Source: Isoetes taiwanensis (lineage: Eukaryota; Streptophyta; Lycopodiopsida; Isoetales; Isoetaceae). From it: a DNA stretch of 64,000 bases. Each line of letters begins with the position of its first letter. The stretch's first letter is position 1. The notes under the pieces were generated by a model. It worked only from the letters and a program-made list of their open reading frames with translations. It ran no database searches and was not told where the DNA came from. The stretch spans positions 21,036,677-21,100,676 of the forward strand of contig JAJEKV010000011.1 of NCBI GenBank assembly GCA_021234155.1, read 5' to 3'. Shown piece by piece: positions 12,648 to 23,446 of this stretch. The position numbers and the translations under genes are program-made.

Positions 12648-13030
12648 TTAGGCAATAATAATCCTAAAGACAACCCCGAAAGTTGTACATGTAATTGGCT
12701 TAAAAGAAGCAAGACCTAGATTCCATGTTGACCACTTCCCGCTTAACGTTTGAGACTGGCAAGGGTTCCAAGGCCCTAGAATTCGGAATTGCTTCGTCTT
12801 TGTCTGCTGACATAGCTGGTACTCTTGGATATATCTCGCTATCTGCTTCTTCATGCCCTGCCAGAAGTAGCTACTTCTAATCTTGAAATAGGCCTTCATG
12901 AACCCTGCATGGCCGGCAATAGGGCTATTATGCATATCATGCAAGATTAGCTTCCTTACTTCTGATGCCTCGGGTATACATAACTTGTTCTTGTGATATA
13001 AAAGATTGCCTTCCTTTTTAGAATGTTTGA

Positions 13031-13190
<160 letters not shown>

Positions 13191-14317
13191 ATCCAACTGT
13201 GCGTTCTCGCAAAGACTAACCCATATATACTTGAATTCCATTCTAGAGGAGATGGGTTCCTCTATCTTTTTGCAAATTCGCTTGACAAAGTGGAGATGGC
13301 ATTGCAATGCACTGGAATCTCTAGAGGCCATCGCGAGAGCATGATGTCAGCAACCACATTTATTTTGCAAGGCTTATATACTATCTTGAAGTCATATTCT
13401 TCGAGAAATTCCATCCAACGCCTGCCTCAAGTTGAGGAGTGGTTTTATTTTGATATATTGGAGGCTCTGATGATCCGTATCCAACTGGAATTTTCTGCTA
13501 AGCAAGTAATGCCTCCATATGCGAAGAGCTCTTATAAGTGCTAAAAGCTCCTGATCATGCGTTGGGTAACGTTGTTCGGCATCATTCATCTTCTTGAAGT
13601 CGTAGGCCACTACTCTTCATTTTTGCATGAGGACTCCTCCCATTGCGATTTGACTGCATCCATTGCTACCAACTTGCCCTTGCTTGGATCTGATAAGATC
13701 AGCACTAGTGCTGTGATCAAAGCTTTCTTGAACTTGTCAAAAGAATTTTGAACATTTTGAATCCAATGTGCGACTCAATCCTTGACTTTCTTGTGCTTAG
13801 TTAGCTTTGAAAGAGGTTGCATTCACTTAGCAAAGTCCTCACAAATATCCTATAATATCCTGAAAGGCCCAAGAAGCTTCTTACATCCCTTGGTGTTGGC
13901 CAATCGATTATTGCTTCAATCTTGGATGGGTCGGTGGCGATTCCTTCTGCCGAGACAACATGGCCTAAATATTTCACCCTAGGTATTGCGAAGTGGCACT
14001 TCGAAAGCTTGCCAAAATGGTGGAGTTGTCTCAATTTTTCTAACACCCTTCTCAAGTGAATTACATGCTCCTTTATTGACTTGCTATAGATGAGGATATC
14101 ATCGAATAAAATGATAACGAACTCATCCAAAAAGTCTCTGAAGACATCATTCATTAAGGTTGCGGGAGCATTTGATAGACCAAAGGACATTGCTCAATAT
14201 TCATAGTGCCCATATCATGTTCGAAAGACGGTCTTATGGATGTCTCCCTCCCTTATCCTTATCTGCGGATATCTAGATCTTAGGTCTATCTTAGAGAAGA
14301 CTTTAGCTCCTTGGAGC

Positions 14318-14953
14318 TCACTTTATTGTCACTTTACACTCACTTATTGTCACTTTTTTGTAACTTATTCTCACTCTTTTGTCACATTTGGGTCATTTTA
14401 TTGGCATATTGTGATAGTATTTATATAATTTCTTTGTCACTACTTTTGTTATTATAAAGTCAGTCTATTGTCATATTTCTGGCAAATACTTTTGTCAAAA
14501 CTATATCAATCTATGGTCACAATTTTGTCATCTAAATGGTACGTTATAGTCAGATTTATATCATTTTTTTGTCACTATTTTCGTCATTATTAAGTCAATT
14601 TATTGTCACATCTATCTATTCTTGACATATGGTTTTGTCAGAACCATCTCAGTCTAGTGTCATATGATAGTCATCATTTTGTCGCTTTTTTTTTGGCACT
14701 ATTTTTGTCATTATTAGGTCAATTTATTGTCACATTCTTGACATACGATTTTGTCAGAACCATGTCAGTCTAGTGTCATATGATAGTCATCATTTTGTCA
14801 CTTTTTTTTGTCACTATTGTGGCACTCCATTGTCACATCCATTGTCATTTGGATGTCACTAATTTTGTCACAGTTATTGTCACTTTTATATCAGTTTTTT
14901 GATATGTTATTTTACTGACAAAAAAAGTGACAATAAATCACTGTTCTCTTGTA
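14318..14953. repeat. TTTTGTCAC-rich degenerate repeat insert in the gypsy RT
   Basis: About 640 bp built of irregular repeats of TTTTGTCACTATTTTTGTCA and relatives. The ends are partly inverted: TTTATTGTCACTTT on the left and AAAGTGACAATAAA on the right. The right edge reads CTCTTGTAGTTAT, whose complement ATAACTACAAGAG resembles a CACTA-type end. It replaces the part of RT between the linker and the FSKIDL-type block. It may be a non-autonomous DNA element. Confidence 0.6.
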
Positions 14954-15607
14954 GTTATCTCGTGCAAGATTGATTTCACACTCTATGCCTCTATAAGGCG
15001 GAAGCTCTCGGATCTTATCCGGAAATATGTCATAGAACTCCTTGATTAACTTAGCCATTGACCTCGACAGCAGTTTTGATTTAAGATACCTCTTCTTAGC
15101 ACTGCTATCTGGTCCAATGGCCTCCATTTTAAGAATGTAATCGACCTCATCCTTAATGATGCACTTAAGTAATTATCTTATTGACATGCACTGCATTATG
15201 GAAGCAATTTTCTTGCCTTTGACAAAGAAGCGCTTGCCATCTGGGGCCGTAATCAAAATTTCATGCTTGTCGTAGTCGATCATTGCTTTAGCTGGCTTCA
15301 AAAACTCCATACCCACTATGAGGCCATACTTTCCTATACCCATGACTTCCCCTCCCATGCTCAAGTTGATTCTACTAAGAGCTACGTCAAAGCTAACTCC
15401 CTTACCTTTAGTGCCCCACTTGCCATGTTGACTGGCTTTGGTTTGGGCTTAAGGGTCTTAGTCTTCAATAATCCAAAAAGTGCTTCACTGACTTTCCTGC
15501 TGAAGATCCCCCTGCATGTTGTTCCTTCAATGGTGCCTTCTTATCCCCCTTCCCTTGGTATTGCTATGTCGATGGTCTGGTGCTAGCCTGCTTTAGGGTA
15601 TAAGGAG

Positions 15608-15940
15608 TCACTTGCCTTTGTTGTAGATGGATTCTTTTTGTACTGGCGTTGGAGGTGCCTCTTCCAAGCTCAATGCCTTGTCTGCATCCTCTACAGTCCT
15701 ACGATTGATGGCATAAACTATCCTCTTGATGTTACTGTTCAATTCCCCAATATAGCAATCCATTGCTTGCATTTTCATAATCCTTAGTATATTTAGTTGC
15801 AGTCTCATAACTGCTCTAAGCACAATTTCATTAAAATTAGAAATTTCGTGATTCCAACTAGGGACGAAATTGTTTTTAAGACTTTTTAAGGCGCTTATAC
15901 TATGTTTATTTAGCATTTTTTTCACACATATTTTGTCCAA
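15608..15940 (-). pseudogene. gypsy gag remnant joined to unrelated sequence
   Basis: The frame contains IKRIVYAINRRTVEDADKALSLE, matching the gag block [23 protein letters not shown] of the chromovirus at 33-48 kb. The preceding part of the frame, around 15820-15880, holds CTAGGGACGAAATTGTTTTT, which looks like a transposon-type insert rather than gag. Confidence 0.6.
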
Positions 15941-16463
15941 ATTTGGCTCTATTAATATCAGAGGAAAAAAAACAAATAGAAAAAAAAACTCAAGTAACTT
16001 AAGTTAGCAGTGTTTTACCTATTTTACACAAAGAGGCATCATTAACTTCTCAAATTGACAAACTTAAAACACACACATCAAGAAATTGTCGCGGAAGCAA
16101 ATATGATGAATGTTGGTTCTGTTAAAAAATTACTTAAATTTCTTGGTGAATTGAATCAATCGCCATTGGTAGACTCTCATGCTTTTTCTTCATTAAACAT
16201 TCATAAGAAGGTCAAATCCTGCCCCACTAAATGCCTCTTCATCAAAGTTGTAAGCTGCATTTTGAATCTCGACGTAATTGAAATCTTCAGTGGTACCAAG
16301 CTGGACGAAGTTGGCTCCACGCCAAATCTCCTGGCATACCTGAACATGCATCCTCAACATGCTTTGAAACTAAAATAAAAAATGGCACCTTGAGGATCCA
16401 TGGTGCCATTTGCACCTGCAGCACCCAAAAAAGTTTCCAAAAAAAAAAAAACAAAAATTATGT
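15941..16463. other. no gene recognised
   Basis: AT-rich flank of the gypsy remnant. A 107-codon plus-strand frame (16055-16378) and its minus-strand counterpart show no recognisable family. Confidence 0.3.
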
Positions 16464-16999
16464 TTGATGCATATTGAGGATGTCGTGCATCCTTAGCATG
16501 GTCTGCTTTACCAAATGCATGCTGAGGATGCAAATGGCGCCATTTGTATTCACTAGCATGCATTTGGTATGCTATATCAAATGCATGCTGAGGATGCAAA
16601 TGGAGCCATGGCGCCATTGCATCATCAGCATGCTTAGAAATGGCATTGAGGATGCAAATGGCACTATGGCGCCATTTGTACACGCAAATAAAAAAAAAGG
16701 GGGCATTGCGGGGGTGCAAATGGCGCCATTTGCATCCTCATGACATGGCGCCATTTGCACCCGCAACGCCCAAGATTTTTTATTTTTTATTTTTTTAAAG
16801 TTTTTTATTTTTCATTAAAAAAAAAATGGGCGCCATTTGCACCCTCAATGCCATTTCTAAGCATGCTGATGATGCAATGACGCCATGGCGCCATTTGCAT
16901 CCTCATTGATATAGCAGACCAAATGCATGCTTGTGAATGCAAATGGTGCCATGGTGCCATCGGCATCCTCAGCATGCATTTGGTAAAGCAGACCATCAT
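16464..16999. repeat. large foldback repeat rich in ATGGCGCCAT palindromes
   Basis: The left arm (about 16497-16690) and right arm (about 16822-16998) are inverted copies, both built on GGTCTGCTTTACCAAATGCA, GCATGCTGAGGATGCAAATG and CATCATCAGCATGCTTAGAA. They are separated by about 130 bp containing A-rich and T-rich runs. Within the arms the self-complementary 10-mer ATGGCGCCAT and variants recur many times. Open frames on both strands across it are by-products of the symmetry. It is likely a foldback or MITE-type element. Confidence 0.8.
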
Positions 17000-17164
17000 T
17001 GATGGGCGCTCTAGTGAATTCCCAGCCATTAGATAGGGGAATATTCTGAGGGATATGCCCTCTAGTGCGATCCCATCCCTACACCTCATCGGGAGATGGG
17101 ATCAAACGCTGATGTGGCTCTATTCCTAAGGGGCAGTTGACATCCATTGCAAGGGATTTTGATG

Positions 17165-17430
17165 TCAATTGACTTCAAAATAGCAACTGCCTATTCGGAG
17201 GCATGCTAAATTAGTAGGCACCGAGGTTTCTCTCAGAAGCTTCCCTGCCACAGTAGCGAAGCAGCCCAACCGTTTGCCAGGCGTCAATGCCGAAGCTTCT
17301 TCAGCACCTGCAAGGAGAATGGACAAACAAACCGGGGGATTTGAACCCCCTGCCAATGCATTTTCCCATCCTTTTTTTAAGTTTGATGTCTGATCATGCA
17401 GACAATGAGCCACAATAACAGAAAGTGACA
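17165..17430 (-). repeat. tRNA-derived short element (SINE-like), copy 1
   Basis: On the minus strand, TGGCTCATTGTCTGC (A-box-like) is followed about 60 bp later by a perfect T-arm, GGGGG TTCAAAT CCCCC, containing the B box GGTTCAAATCC. Downstream the body reads CAGGTGCTGAAGAAGCTTCGG. This pol III promoter layout is that of a tRNA-derived SINE. No full tRNA cloverleaf forms, so it is not called a tRNA gene. Confidence 0.45.
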
Positions 17431-17639
17431 TCTCTCTGAAGCAAATAAGAGGAATTACCTAAGTTTCTTTCAGTTTGCATACGCCCTTGCTCATGCACAA
17501 AGTGCATAACTTCAGATTACATACCCAACTTGGGGTTACCTAGCAATGAAGAGCAACAAGAAGCCAGGGCATCTAAAGTCGCCACTGTATAGCAGTGAAT
17601 AGAAAATGAATAAAAAGAAAGGGAGTTATGTAGCAGAAC

Positions 17640-17915
17640 CGGAGCATAACCATACGATTGCAGCAGCAAATAATTCTGCATGGACCCCAAATTAGAAGAC
17701 AGAAATAGGCATGGGTCTGAAAATAGAGAAGAGTGCAGGAAAAGCTTCCTGTGTGTGGCACCACATATCTGAGGCAGGCGTTGACAGCCACCAAAGAAGC
17801 CTGAAGCACAAGTGCACCTGGAATGAGGACACAGACTGGGGGATTCGAACCCCCTGCACACTGCGCAGCTCCAAGCAATCTGCCCGCCCTTAAAGGGCAG
17901 GGGCTATTTCCATGC
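17640..17915 (-). repeat. tRNA-derived short element (SINE-like), copy 2
   Basis: On the minus strand a perfect T-arm (GGGGG TTCGAAT CCCCC, 17837-17853) follows a possible A box (TAGCCCCTGCC) by about 55 bp. The downstream body starts CAGGTGCACTTGTGCTTCAGG and contains AGGAAGCTTTTCCTGC. The layout and parts of the body match the element at 17165-17430 in the same orientation. Confidence 0.4.
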
Positions 17916-18156
17916 ACATGCACATGCAATCACACCATGTTTTCCCTCAAGTTTTTTAAGTTTTTCAGTTTTTTTTCCACATTCAATGCCGTGAAGCCAC
18001 ACAAACACAGAAATCTGGTGTTTCCAAATAAATAGAAGCTTTTTTTGACTGACATGCAGTCCATTTCCACATCCATTTTCCATTTTTTAGTTCCTTTTCT
18101 GATGCATACGACCTGCCACACAAAAAAAAACACAATAAGCAAGCAAAGCACACTGT

Positions 18157-18687
18157 CTAGTTGTTGTTCATAACAGCATTGTGACGCCTGGCCAAAGCGT
18201 CAATACGCCGCAATTCCCTCAGAAGAAGAGCCCGTGCGAGGTTCATATGCGCCCGCATATGCTGGCGCTCATCTGTGGTGACCTCCACCTCTTCCCACTC
18301 CATGTGAGAGACGGCCTCTTCCAATGCTGCAAAGAGGCGCCCAAGCTGCATCCTAAACAATCTGACAGAGGCAGCCACAGACTCGGCCAGGGTGTTAATG
18401 TTAACAATGCTTGACACAACATCCAGAGCAACCTGCACACGCTCCCTGTTCGGAGAGAAGGCAACAGGAGAGGGCGCAGCATTGTGAATTACATCATGGA
18501 CACTTGGCCCGGGAGCAGGAGGCCTGTGAGGAGGGGAAGATGGTGCCTCCTCATCACTTTCAATGTTAATGACGCCATCAGCTGGCCTCATCCCAACAAC
18601 TGCAACGGGACTGCTGCTAACAGCAGCCCCATTCCCAATCTCCATCCCTATAGTCCCACCAGCACGATCCATCTCTATTCCAGGCAT
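18157..18687 (-). CDS. unidentified helical protein, second ORF of the HUH module
   Basis: A 176-aa frame starting ATG at 18687. The first ~65 residues are low-complexity, with an acidic patch (NIESDEEAPSSPPHRPPAPGP). The remainder is strongly helical (VQVALDVVSSIVNINTLAESVAASV... and RAHMNLARALLLRELRRIDALARR). I recognise no family. It lies 82 bp downstream of the HUH protein gene on the same strand and shares its high GC content, so the two probably form one unit. A GT...AG pair (CAG/GTTTTG to TTTGCAG) fills the gap, but the HUH frame has a stop before it. A separate gene or a poorly placed last exon are both possible. Confidence 0.5.
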   Translation of the reverse strand: MPGIEMDRAGGTIGMEIGNGAAVSSSPVAVVGMRPADGVINIESDEEAPSSPPHRPPAPGPSVHDVIHNAAPSPVAFSPNRERVQVALDVVSSIVNINTLAESVAASVRLFRMQLGRLFAALEEAVSHMEWEEVEVTTDERQHMRAHMNLARALLLRELRRIDALARRHNAVMNNN

Positions 18688-18769
18688 AATAACTGCAAAG
18701 AAAGATGCAAAATCAAAACAAACAAAGACATATGTACAAAACCTGCAGGCAGCCCCCTACAACCATAAG

Positions 18770-20035
18770 TCACCCAATTGCCATTGTGTAATCCGTTGTG
18801 TCAAGAGGAATGAAATCAGTGCCTGGCATGTCCCCGACAGCCTCGAGTCTGAATTCAACATCCTCCCCTTCCACAAAATTCTCATCCATGTCTCCAGGCG
18901 TGACAGCCTCATCCCAGTATCTTTTCCTACCCTTCCCAATCCGCTGAATGGGCTCCATCCCAGCAGGGATCCCATACATCACACATCTAACATCGCTTGG
19001 CAAAGCCACTCTGGGGTTCAGTGTCAGGTGCCAGGCGGCCTTGACCCTATGCTCAGATATAAAGGCAGTGTTAAAAGGAAGGATCCAGCTAGTAGACAAC
19101 ACAAATTTGCCGGTTCTAAGCATCCTAGTGATTGTGTATACAAGGCTAGAGCTCAGATGCCTTCCACCATGATAGTTTACAAAATGAAGAGCCCTTCCCA
19201 AGAGGTTCCTGTTATCCAGAACTATGACATGCTTAATGTCCCCTGCACCATAGAGCAAGTACAGGTCCTTCCCCATCTCCAATTGGCGCTCGGAAACATT
19301 CTTTGTGTGCAGCTTGAAGTGGGGCTTCCCCATATCCTTCATGCAATACCCTATTAGCCCCTCAAAACAATGGAGCTTCGTATTTCTTAATGTCTTGCAA
19401 ACAAGAACAACCCCCACAGGCTTCTTACCTCCCCACCCAAACCTGGGCTTCATGGCCAAATTGACTACTCTAGGGGACTTCAGAGCAAGCCTAAAGACAC
19501 ACTGGTAATGCAGGTGGTCTAGGTCACTTCCCCTCTCCGCTGCAACAGCACCTGACACACAATCCTCCTGACAGAACTTAATCAGCATGTCATAGAACTC
19601 TGGGGGTGCATCCTTGCCTGCCATACCCAGGGTAACACTGACGTCTATGAGGTCCATGCCTTCATCCTCAAGGCCATCTCTGCATGCCTCTACAGCAGAC
19701 CTGCCAGAAGAAGACTTTGGCTGCCCATTCCTGCCTGCCCGCCCTGCTCTTCTAGCATCCCTCCTCATGGCAAGAAAACAAACAGAACAACGAAGAACAG
19801 GAGGGAATGAAGCTAACCTGGTTAATATACGCAAGGCGCCTCCAAGGTGACGATTTATACACAGAAATATGGTCGGATTCCCCATCTTATCCACTACCAC
19901 GTTGCCAGGAACAGCAAGCATGGCCTTCCAAACATAGCGCCCCGACCTGCTTGGGCACATCTGCGAATACAGTCTGCCTACTAAACCTAACCATTGCTGA
20001 ATGTACCCCAAATGAACAACAGTGCAAAATGGCAA
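18770..20035 (-). CDS. Rep-type HUH endonuclease, Replitron-like
   Basis: A 421-aa frame; the better start may be the ATG at residue 90 (MRRDARRAGRAG), near 19768. The Rep/HUH hallmarks appear in order. There is a first strand, IDVSVTLGM (about 130-138). The two-histidine metal-binding motif is in LDHLHYQCVFRL (H174, H176, Q178). The nucleophile tyrosine lies in GYCMKDMG (Y230 with K233 D234), like the YxxKD motif of rolling-circle Reps. The rest (240-421) includes conserved-looking blocks (LYLLYGAGDIKHVIVLDNRNLLG, split by a tryptophan-rich stretch) that I cannot name. There is no sign of a Helitron helicase. From family knowledge this best fits Replitrons, HUH transposons described in green plants. 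It is GC-rich against AT-rich surroundings and without stops, so the insertion seems young. Element ends were not located. Confidence 0.65.
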   Translation of the reverse strand: MPFCTVVHLGYIQQWLGLVGRLYSQMCPSRSGRYVWKAMLAVPGNVVVDKMGNPTIFLCINRHLGGALRILTRLASFPPVLRCSVCFLAMRRDARRAGRAGRNGQPKSSSGRSAVEACRDGLEDEGMDLIDVSVTLGMAGKDAPPEFYDMLIKFCQEDCVSGAVAAERGSDLDHLHYQCVFRLALKSPRVVNLAMKPRFGWGGKKPVGVVLVCKTLRNTKLHCFEGLIGYCMKDMGKPHFKLHTKNVSERQLEMGKDLYLLYGAGDIKHVIVLDNRNLLGRALHFVNYHGGRHLSSSLVYTITRMLRTGKFVLSTSWILPFNTAFISEHRVKAAWHLTLNPRVALPSDVRCVMYGIPAGMEPIQRIGKGRKRYWDEAVTPGDMDENFVEGEDVEFRLEAVGDMPGTDFIPLDTTDYTMAIG

Positions 20036-20280
20036 AGATTCTCTTACGCCCCATTCATGTACACTTTTCTATACAATACACCCCAATAACCATCCAAACC
20101 TTATGTTACAAACATGCCCTTTTATGAACTAGCAAACTATATAGATGCATGCCATTTGCATCCTTAATATGCATCAGATAAACATATATTCAAGAAACTG
20201 GTGCTATTTGACTAGGAAAACTCAAAAATCAAGTAAACGAAGACCAACATTTGCTTGGAGACTTGCCTTCATGATTCCTG
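20036..20280. other. no gene recognised
   Basis: AT-rich sequence upstream of the HUH gene. The promoter and the right-hand end of its element may lie here, but no terminal repeat was identified. Confidence 0.3.
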
Positions 20281-20289
20281 GTATCTTTA

Positions 20290-20530
20290 GTGTCTAGAGT
20301 GATGAAAACAAAGGCGCTAAGCGCTGGCGCTGGCGCTGGCACTAGGCGCTAGGCCATCTAGCAGTAGGCGCTGGCGCTAGGTCCAATAGGCCATCTAGCA
20401 GTAGGCACCGTTGGCAATCGAAGCTGGCTCTGACAGTCGCAGGCAGTGGGAAGCAGGCGGATGTAGGCAATGCTAAGCCATCTAGTAGGCACTGACGCTA
20501 GGTCCAATAGGCCATCTAGCGGCCCCAGTC
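20290..20530. repeat. GGCGCTAGG / GCCATCTAGCAGTAGGC degenerate repeats
   Basis: GC-rich direct repeats: GGCGCTGGCGCTGGCGCTGG at 20324, and AGGCCATCTAGCAGTAGGC at about 20352 and 20389 with a variant at about 20510. GGTCCAATAGGCCATCTAGC occurs twice. Confidence 0.75.
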
Positions 20531-20689
20531 TTCTTGCAAATCCGCCGACGCGGGCGGTCCGCCAGTGTAGGCGGGCAGGTGGGTATGGCGAAGCTCGTGG
20601 AAGGTGGGCGTAAATTTAAAAATGCCCGCCCAAATTTGAAACCCCTCCCCCCGCCCAAATTTAAAATTCAAAATTTGAAATCCCAAATT

Positions 20690-21730
20690 TGTTGTTGCTC
20701 CTCGACATATCATTCTATAATGGGACTCGCATGAAACCAACAAACCGCCCGACTTAGACTTGCTTCTCATTCATCTCAGCAGATTTTCTACAATGGTGGA
20801 TAATGGGTAGTCGCACACATGCGAACTACCCAAAAAAAAAAAGGGAAAATCCAATTATATCATTTGGACCCCAACAAAATACAATGCTAATAGAGATTGG
20901 GCTAGTGTACTGCCGAAAGCTTATCAACGGATTAAAAACCCAGCCCTTCGGGTTTTTCGAGGAAAAACCCTAGTGATAAGCCTTCCTAAAGGGGCTTAGA
21001 CAAACGTAAGGTATAAAAATCGCTCCCAAAAACCCACGAATGGAGAAGTTTAAAACGGATGCCGCCGCTAACCTTGTACTGCACATCACCAACAAAACAA
21101 CAAGACAAAACAAACCTCCCGTGAGTGGAGGGGTTGATTACGCTAAGGCACGCCACGCGATAAAAATACAAAAACAAAGAAGGGGGGGAGGGTGGGTTCA
21201 AAGAGAAATAGGTACTGGGCGAGAGAAGAGGAAGCCCGATGAGACGTCGATCGTAAACACGCCTAAAATAGCGAACTCCCAACCAACGGGCATGCGCCGC
21301 CCGCATGCATGCAAAACAGATGCTCGTCCCATTCTAGAATGGCGATCCGATGTCTCGGATCGATGGGATTCTATAATGGGACTCGCATGAAACCAACAAA
21401 CCGCCCGAATACCAAAGGACTTCCTTACAAACTAAGATCGAGGACGAAGGTCACAGGACGAAGGCTAAAGGCCGGAAAGGACAGCATGAAGAACGCCAAA
21501 TTGGCCAAACCAGGCAGGAAGAAGCCCCTCCCCTGCCTGGAAAACAATTCAAAGAGAAATAGGTACTGCTGAGAGAAGAGGAAGCGCCGATGAGACGTCG
21601 ATGCAGAAACACGCCTAAAATAGCGAACTCCCAACCAGAACGGGCATGCGCCGCCCGCATGCATGCAAAACCTGCATGCTCGTCCCATTCTAGAATGGCG
21701 ATCCGATGTCTCGGATCGATGGGATTTCTT
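20690..21730. repeat. diverged direct duplication with Z-like shared blocks
   Basis: A block of about 175-180 bp occurs at 21198-21371 and again at 21547-21726 (both contain GAAATAGGTACTG, AACACGCCTAAAATAGCGAA, CATGCGCCGCCCGCATGCAT and GATCCGATGTCTCGGATCGA). A second block, TTCTATAATGGGACTCGCAT and its extension into CAACAAACCGCCCGA, occurs at 20713 and 21370. No coding function was found. It looks like a small segmental repeat, possibly parts of a repeated gene flank. Confidence 0.75.
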
Positions 21731-22019
21731 TAGTCGCTTGTATTGATCCTCCTATAGACGGATGCAGAAAACGGTTTCTTACCGATCGGCACTTCTAGAC
21801 GGCTTCTTGCAGCCATTTATTTTCAGGTACATTAGCTGTTTGCACAGGGTTTTTTGGGCGCTTCTTTTTGAGGCGCTGCAATATTCTTACAAGATCCATA
21901 TACTCCAATCGCCGATAGTTTTTTCACCAAAATGGTGACCACTATACCCAGGTAAGTCTTTCTATATGCATCGTCATTTTGTTAGAGCCATTCATCACAT
22001 GTTTATCTCCCCCTCGGCA

Positions 22020-22480
22020 CCCCCAAAGGAGCCATTTGGGGCGCCATTTAGAGCCCTCAAATGGCTTCATGGCGTCATTTTGGGGGTCCTAGGGGGCAGG
22101 TATACCACCCAAATGGTGCCATTTGGGGGGTGCCAGAGGGGGTAGGTATACCCCCCAAATGGTGCCATGGAGCCATTTGGGGTGCCATTTGGCGCCCTCA
22201 AATGGCTCCATGGCGCCATTTGGGGTGGGGGGAGGGGAAGGGGAGGGGGACGCGCCCGGGTGATGTGGCGCCATGGCTTATTTTGTATCCATTACCCCCA
22301 AACAAAAAAAAGGGGGGGGGGGATAATACTTATTGCGGTGCCATGGCATCCTCAAGGTGCCATTTTGTTATTTTGCTGGCATTTGGGGACCGGGAGGGAG
22401 GAATACCTGTCCAATGGACACCCCAATGGAACCATTTGGGGAGCACCAACGAGGGCAATTATACATGCCATTTGGGGTAA
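22020..22480. repeat. second ATGGCGCCAT-type repeat cluster
   Basis: Direct and inverted copies of CCATTTGGGG, CAAATGGCTCCATGGCGCCA and GGTATACC[A/C]CCCAAATGGT. The theme resembles the foldback at 16.5-17.0 kb, but the surrounding words differ. G-runs reach 9 (22312-22321). Open frames here are low-complexity. Confidence 0.7.
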
Positions 22481-22484
22481 AGAG

Positions 22485-22680
22485 AGCCACCCTTCATGGC
22501 AAGGATGTTGATCCATTGAATGTAGCAATAGAGGTCACGAAATCTGTGGTGCCATCTATTGAACTTCCAATCATATGCTGGGGTACAGATAACATTGGTG
22601 AAGCAGTAGGTGCATTTATTCAGTTGCCAAAGAAGGATGTAAGACTAGTTGAGGCTTGTATGCTACAAACATATGTATGA
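22485..22680 (+). pseudogene. fragment resembling a CACTA-associated (DUF8039-like) domain
   Basis: The frame reads KRATLHGKDVDPLNVAIEV, then a second block ending NIGEAVGAFIQLPKKDVRLVE and a stop at 22678. The pattern of a beta-rich stretch ending in G-D/E-A-x-G-x-F-[IV]-x-W/L-P is that of a small domain common in proteins of plant CACTA elements. This is a judgement from memory of the pattern, not a search. Confidence 0.35.
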
Positions 22681-22920
22681 TACATGTGTACTACTCACGT
22701 GTATCATACACCTGCAGAAGGTCTACAAATCTTTTCGTGTATCTTAAAAATATATGTATGATACATGGGTGTCATACACGTGTACCTAACACAAGCAGAA
22801 GGTGTATGATACCGAGTAAATATATTTTCTAAATATTTCATGGTGTACACAACATATGTATGATACATGGGTACTGTACATGTGTATACAACCCCTGCAT
22901 AAGGTCTACAATAAAAAAAT
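22665..22920. repeat. degenerate tandem repeats with ATATGTATGATACAT
   Basis: Three diverged units start at about 22671, 22752 and 22853. Each has ATATGTATGATACATG, an ACGTGTA-type word and GCAGAAGGT(C)TAC. They abut the truncated gag fragment to the right. Confidence 0.7.
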
Positions 22921-22924
22921 TCCA

Positions 22925-23139
22925 GTTTACTAAAAAATTTCCCATTATAATGAAATTGTGCTTCTCTGTATACTTGGCGCATTGACAAGATCCCCCTGTC
23001 GAGGTGGTAAAATTGTTGTATTTGTCTGCTTGTGTACGAGTGAGGAACGTAATGCTTGCAGAAGGCCTTACTGAAAGTCTTAAACCTGGAGTTATTTCTC
23101 TTGAGCTTATTAGACTTTGCATACCTTTCCACCACATGC
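22925..23139 (-). pseudogene. gypsy gag fragment, downstream half
   Basis: The minus strand reads KGYAKSNKLKR-like then FKTFSKAFCKHYVP...QIQQFYHLDRG...YREAQFH, aligning with the chromovirus gag block [19 protein letters not shown]. Its upstream half is at 29072-29620. The two were one gag until a 5.9-kb TIR element landed between them. Confidence 0.75.
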
Positions 23140-23154
23140 CCCGGGGGTTTCACC
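23140..23154 (+). repeat. left TIR of the MKK-carrying element
   Basis: CCCGGGGGTTTCACC, preceded by target-site copy CCACATGC. Confidence 0.88.
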
Positions 23155-23446
23155 ATTAAAATTCCGTATCAAACATGTGCGTGACTGGTTAGGGTTTTTT
23201 TTTTTTGCCTCACCCGTTCGCATACGGTCCAAAAATTATACGGGTTCACCACCGTTGTTTCGGACGTAGTCGTTTAGGGGTGCTCTTGGGCAGGAACTCC
23301 TCACCCGCTTGATACGGTAGGGGTGCTTGAAGATCCGAAGCTTTGAATCGTAGGGGTCTTTCAAGATCATAGGGGTTTGGAATGAACGTTTCTGGTTTTT
23401 TGAATGAACGTTTCTGGTTTTTTTGTGCATCCGAACATTGGAAATA

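Noticed and set aside
16354-17089. Several 64-121-codon frames rich in MQMAPW or HPQHA
   Set aside because: They arise from the foldback repeat and mirror each other on the two strands.
17330-17860. Functional tRNA genes
   Set aside because: Perfect T-arms are present, but no matching acceptor stem, D-arm and anticodon arm could be formed; tRNA-derived repeats fit better.
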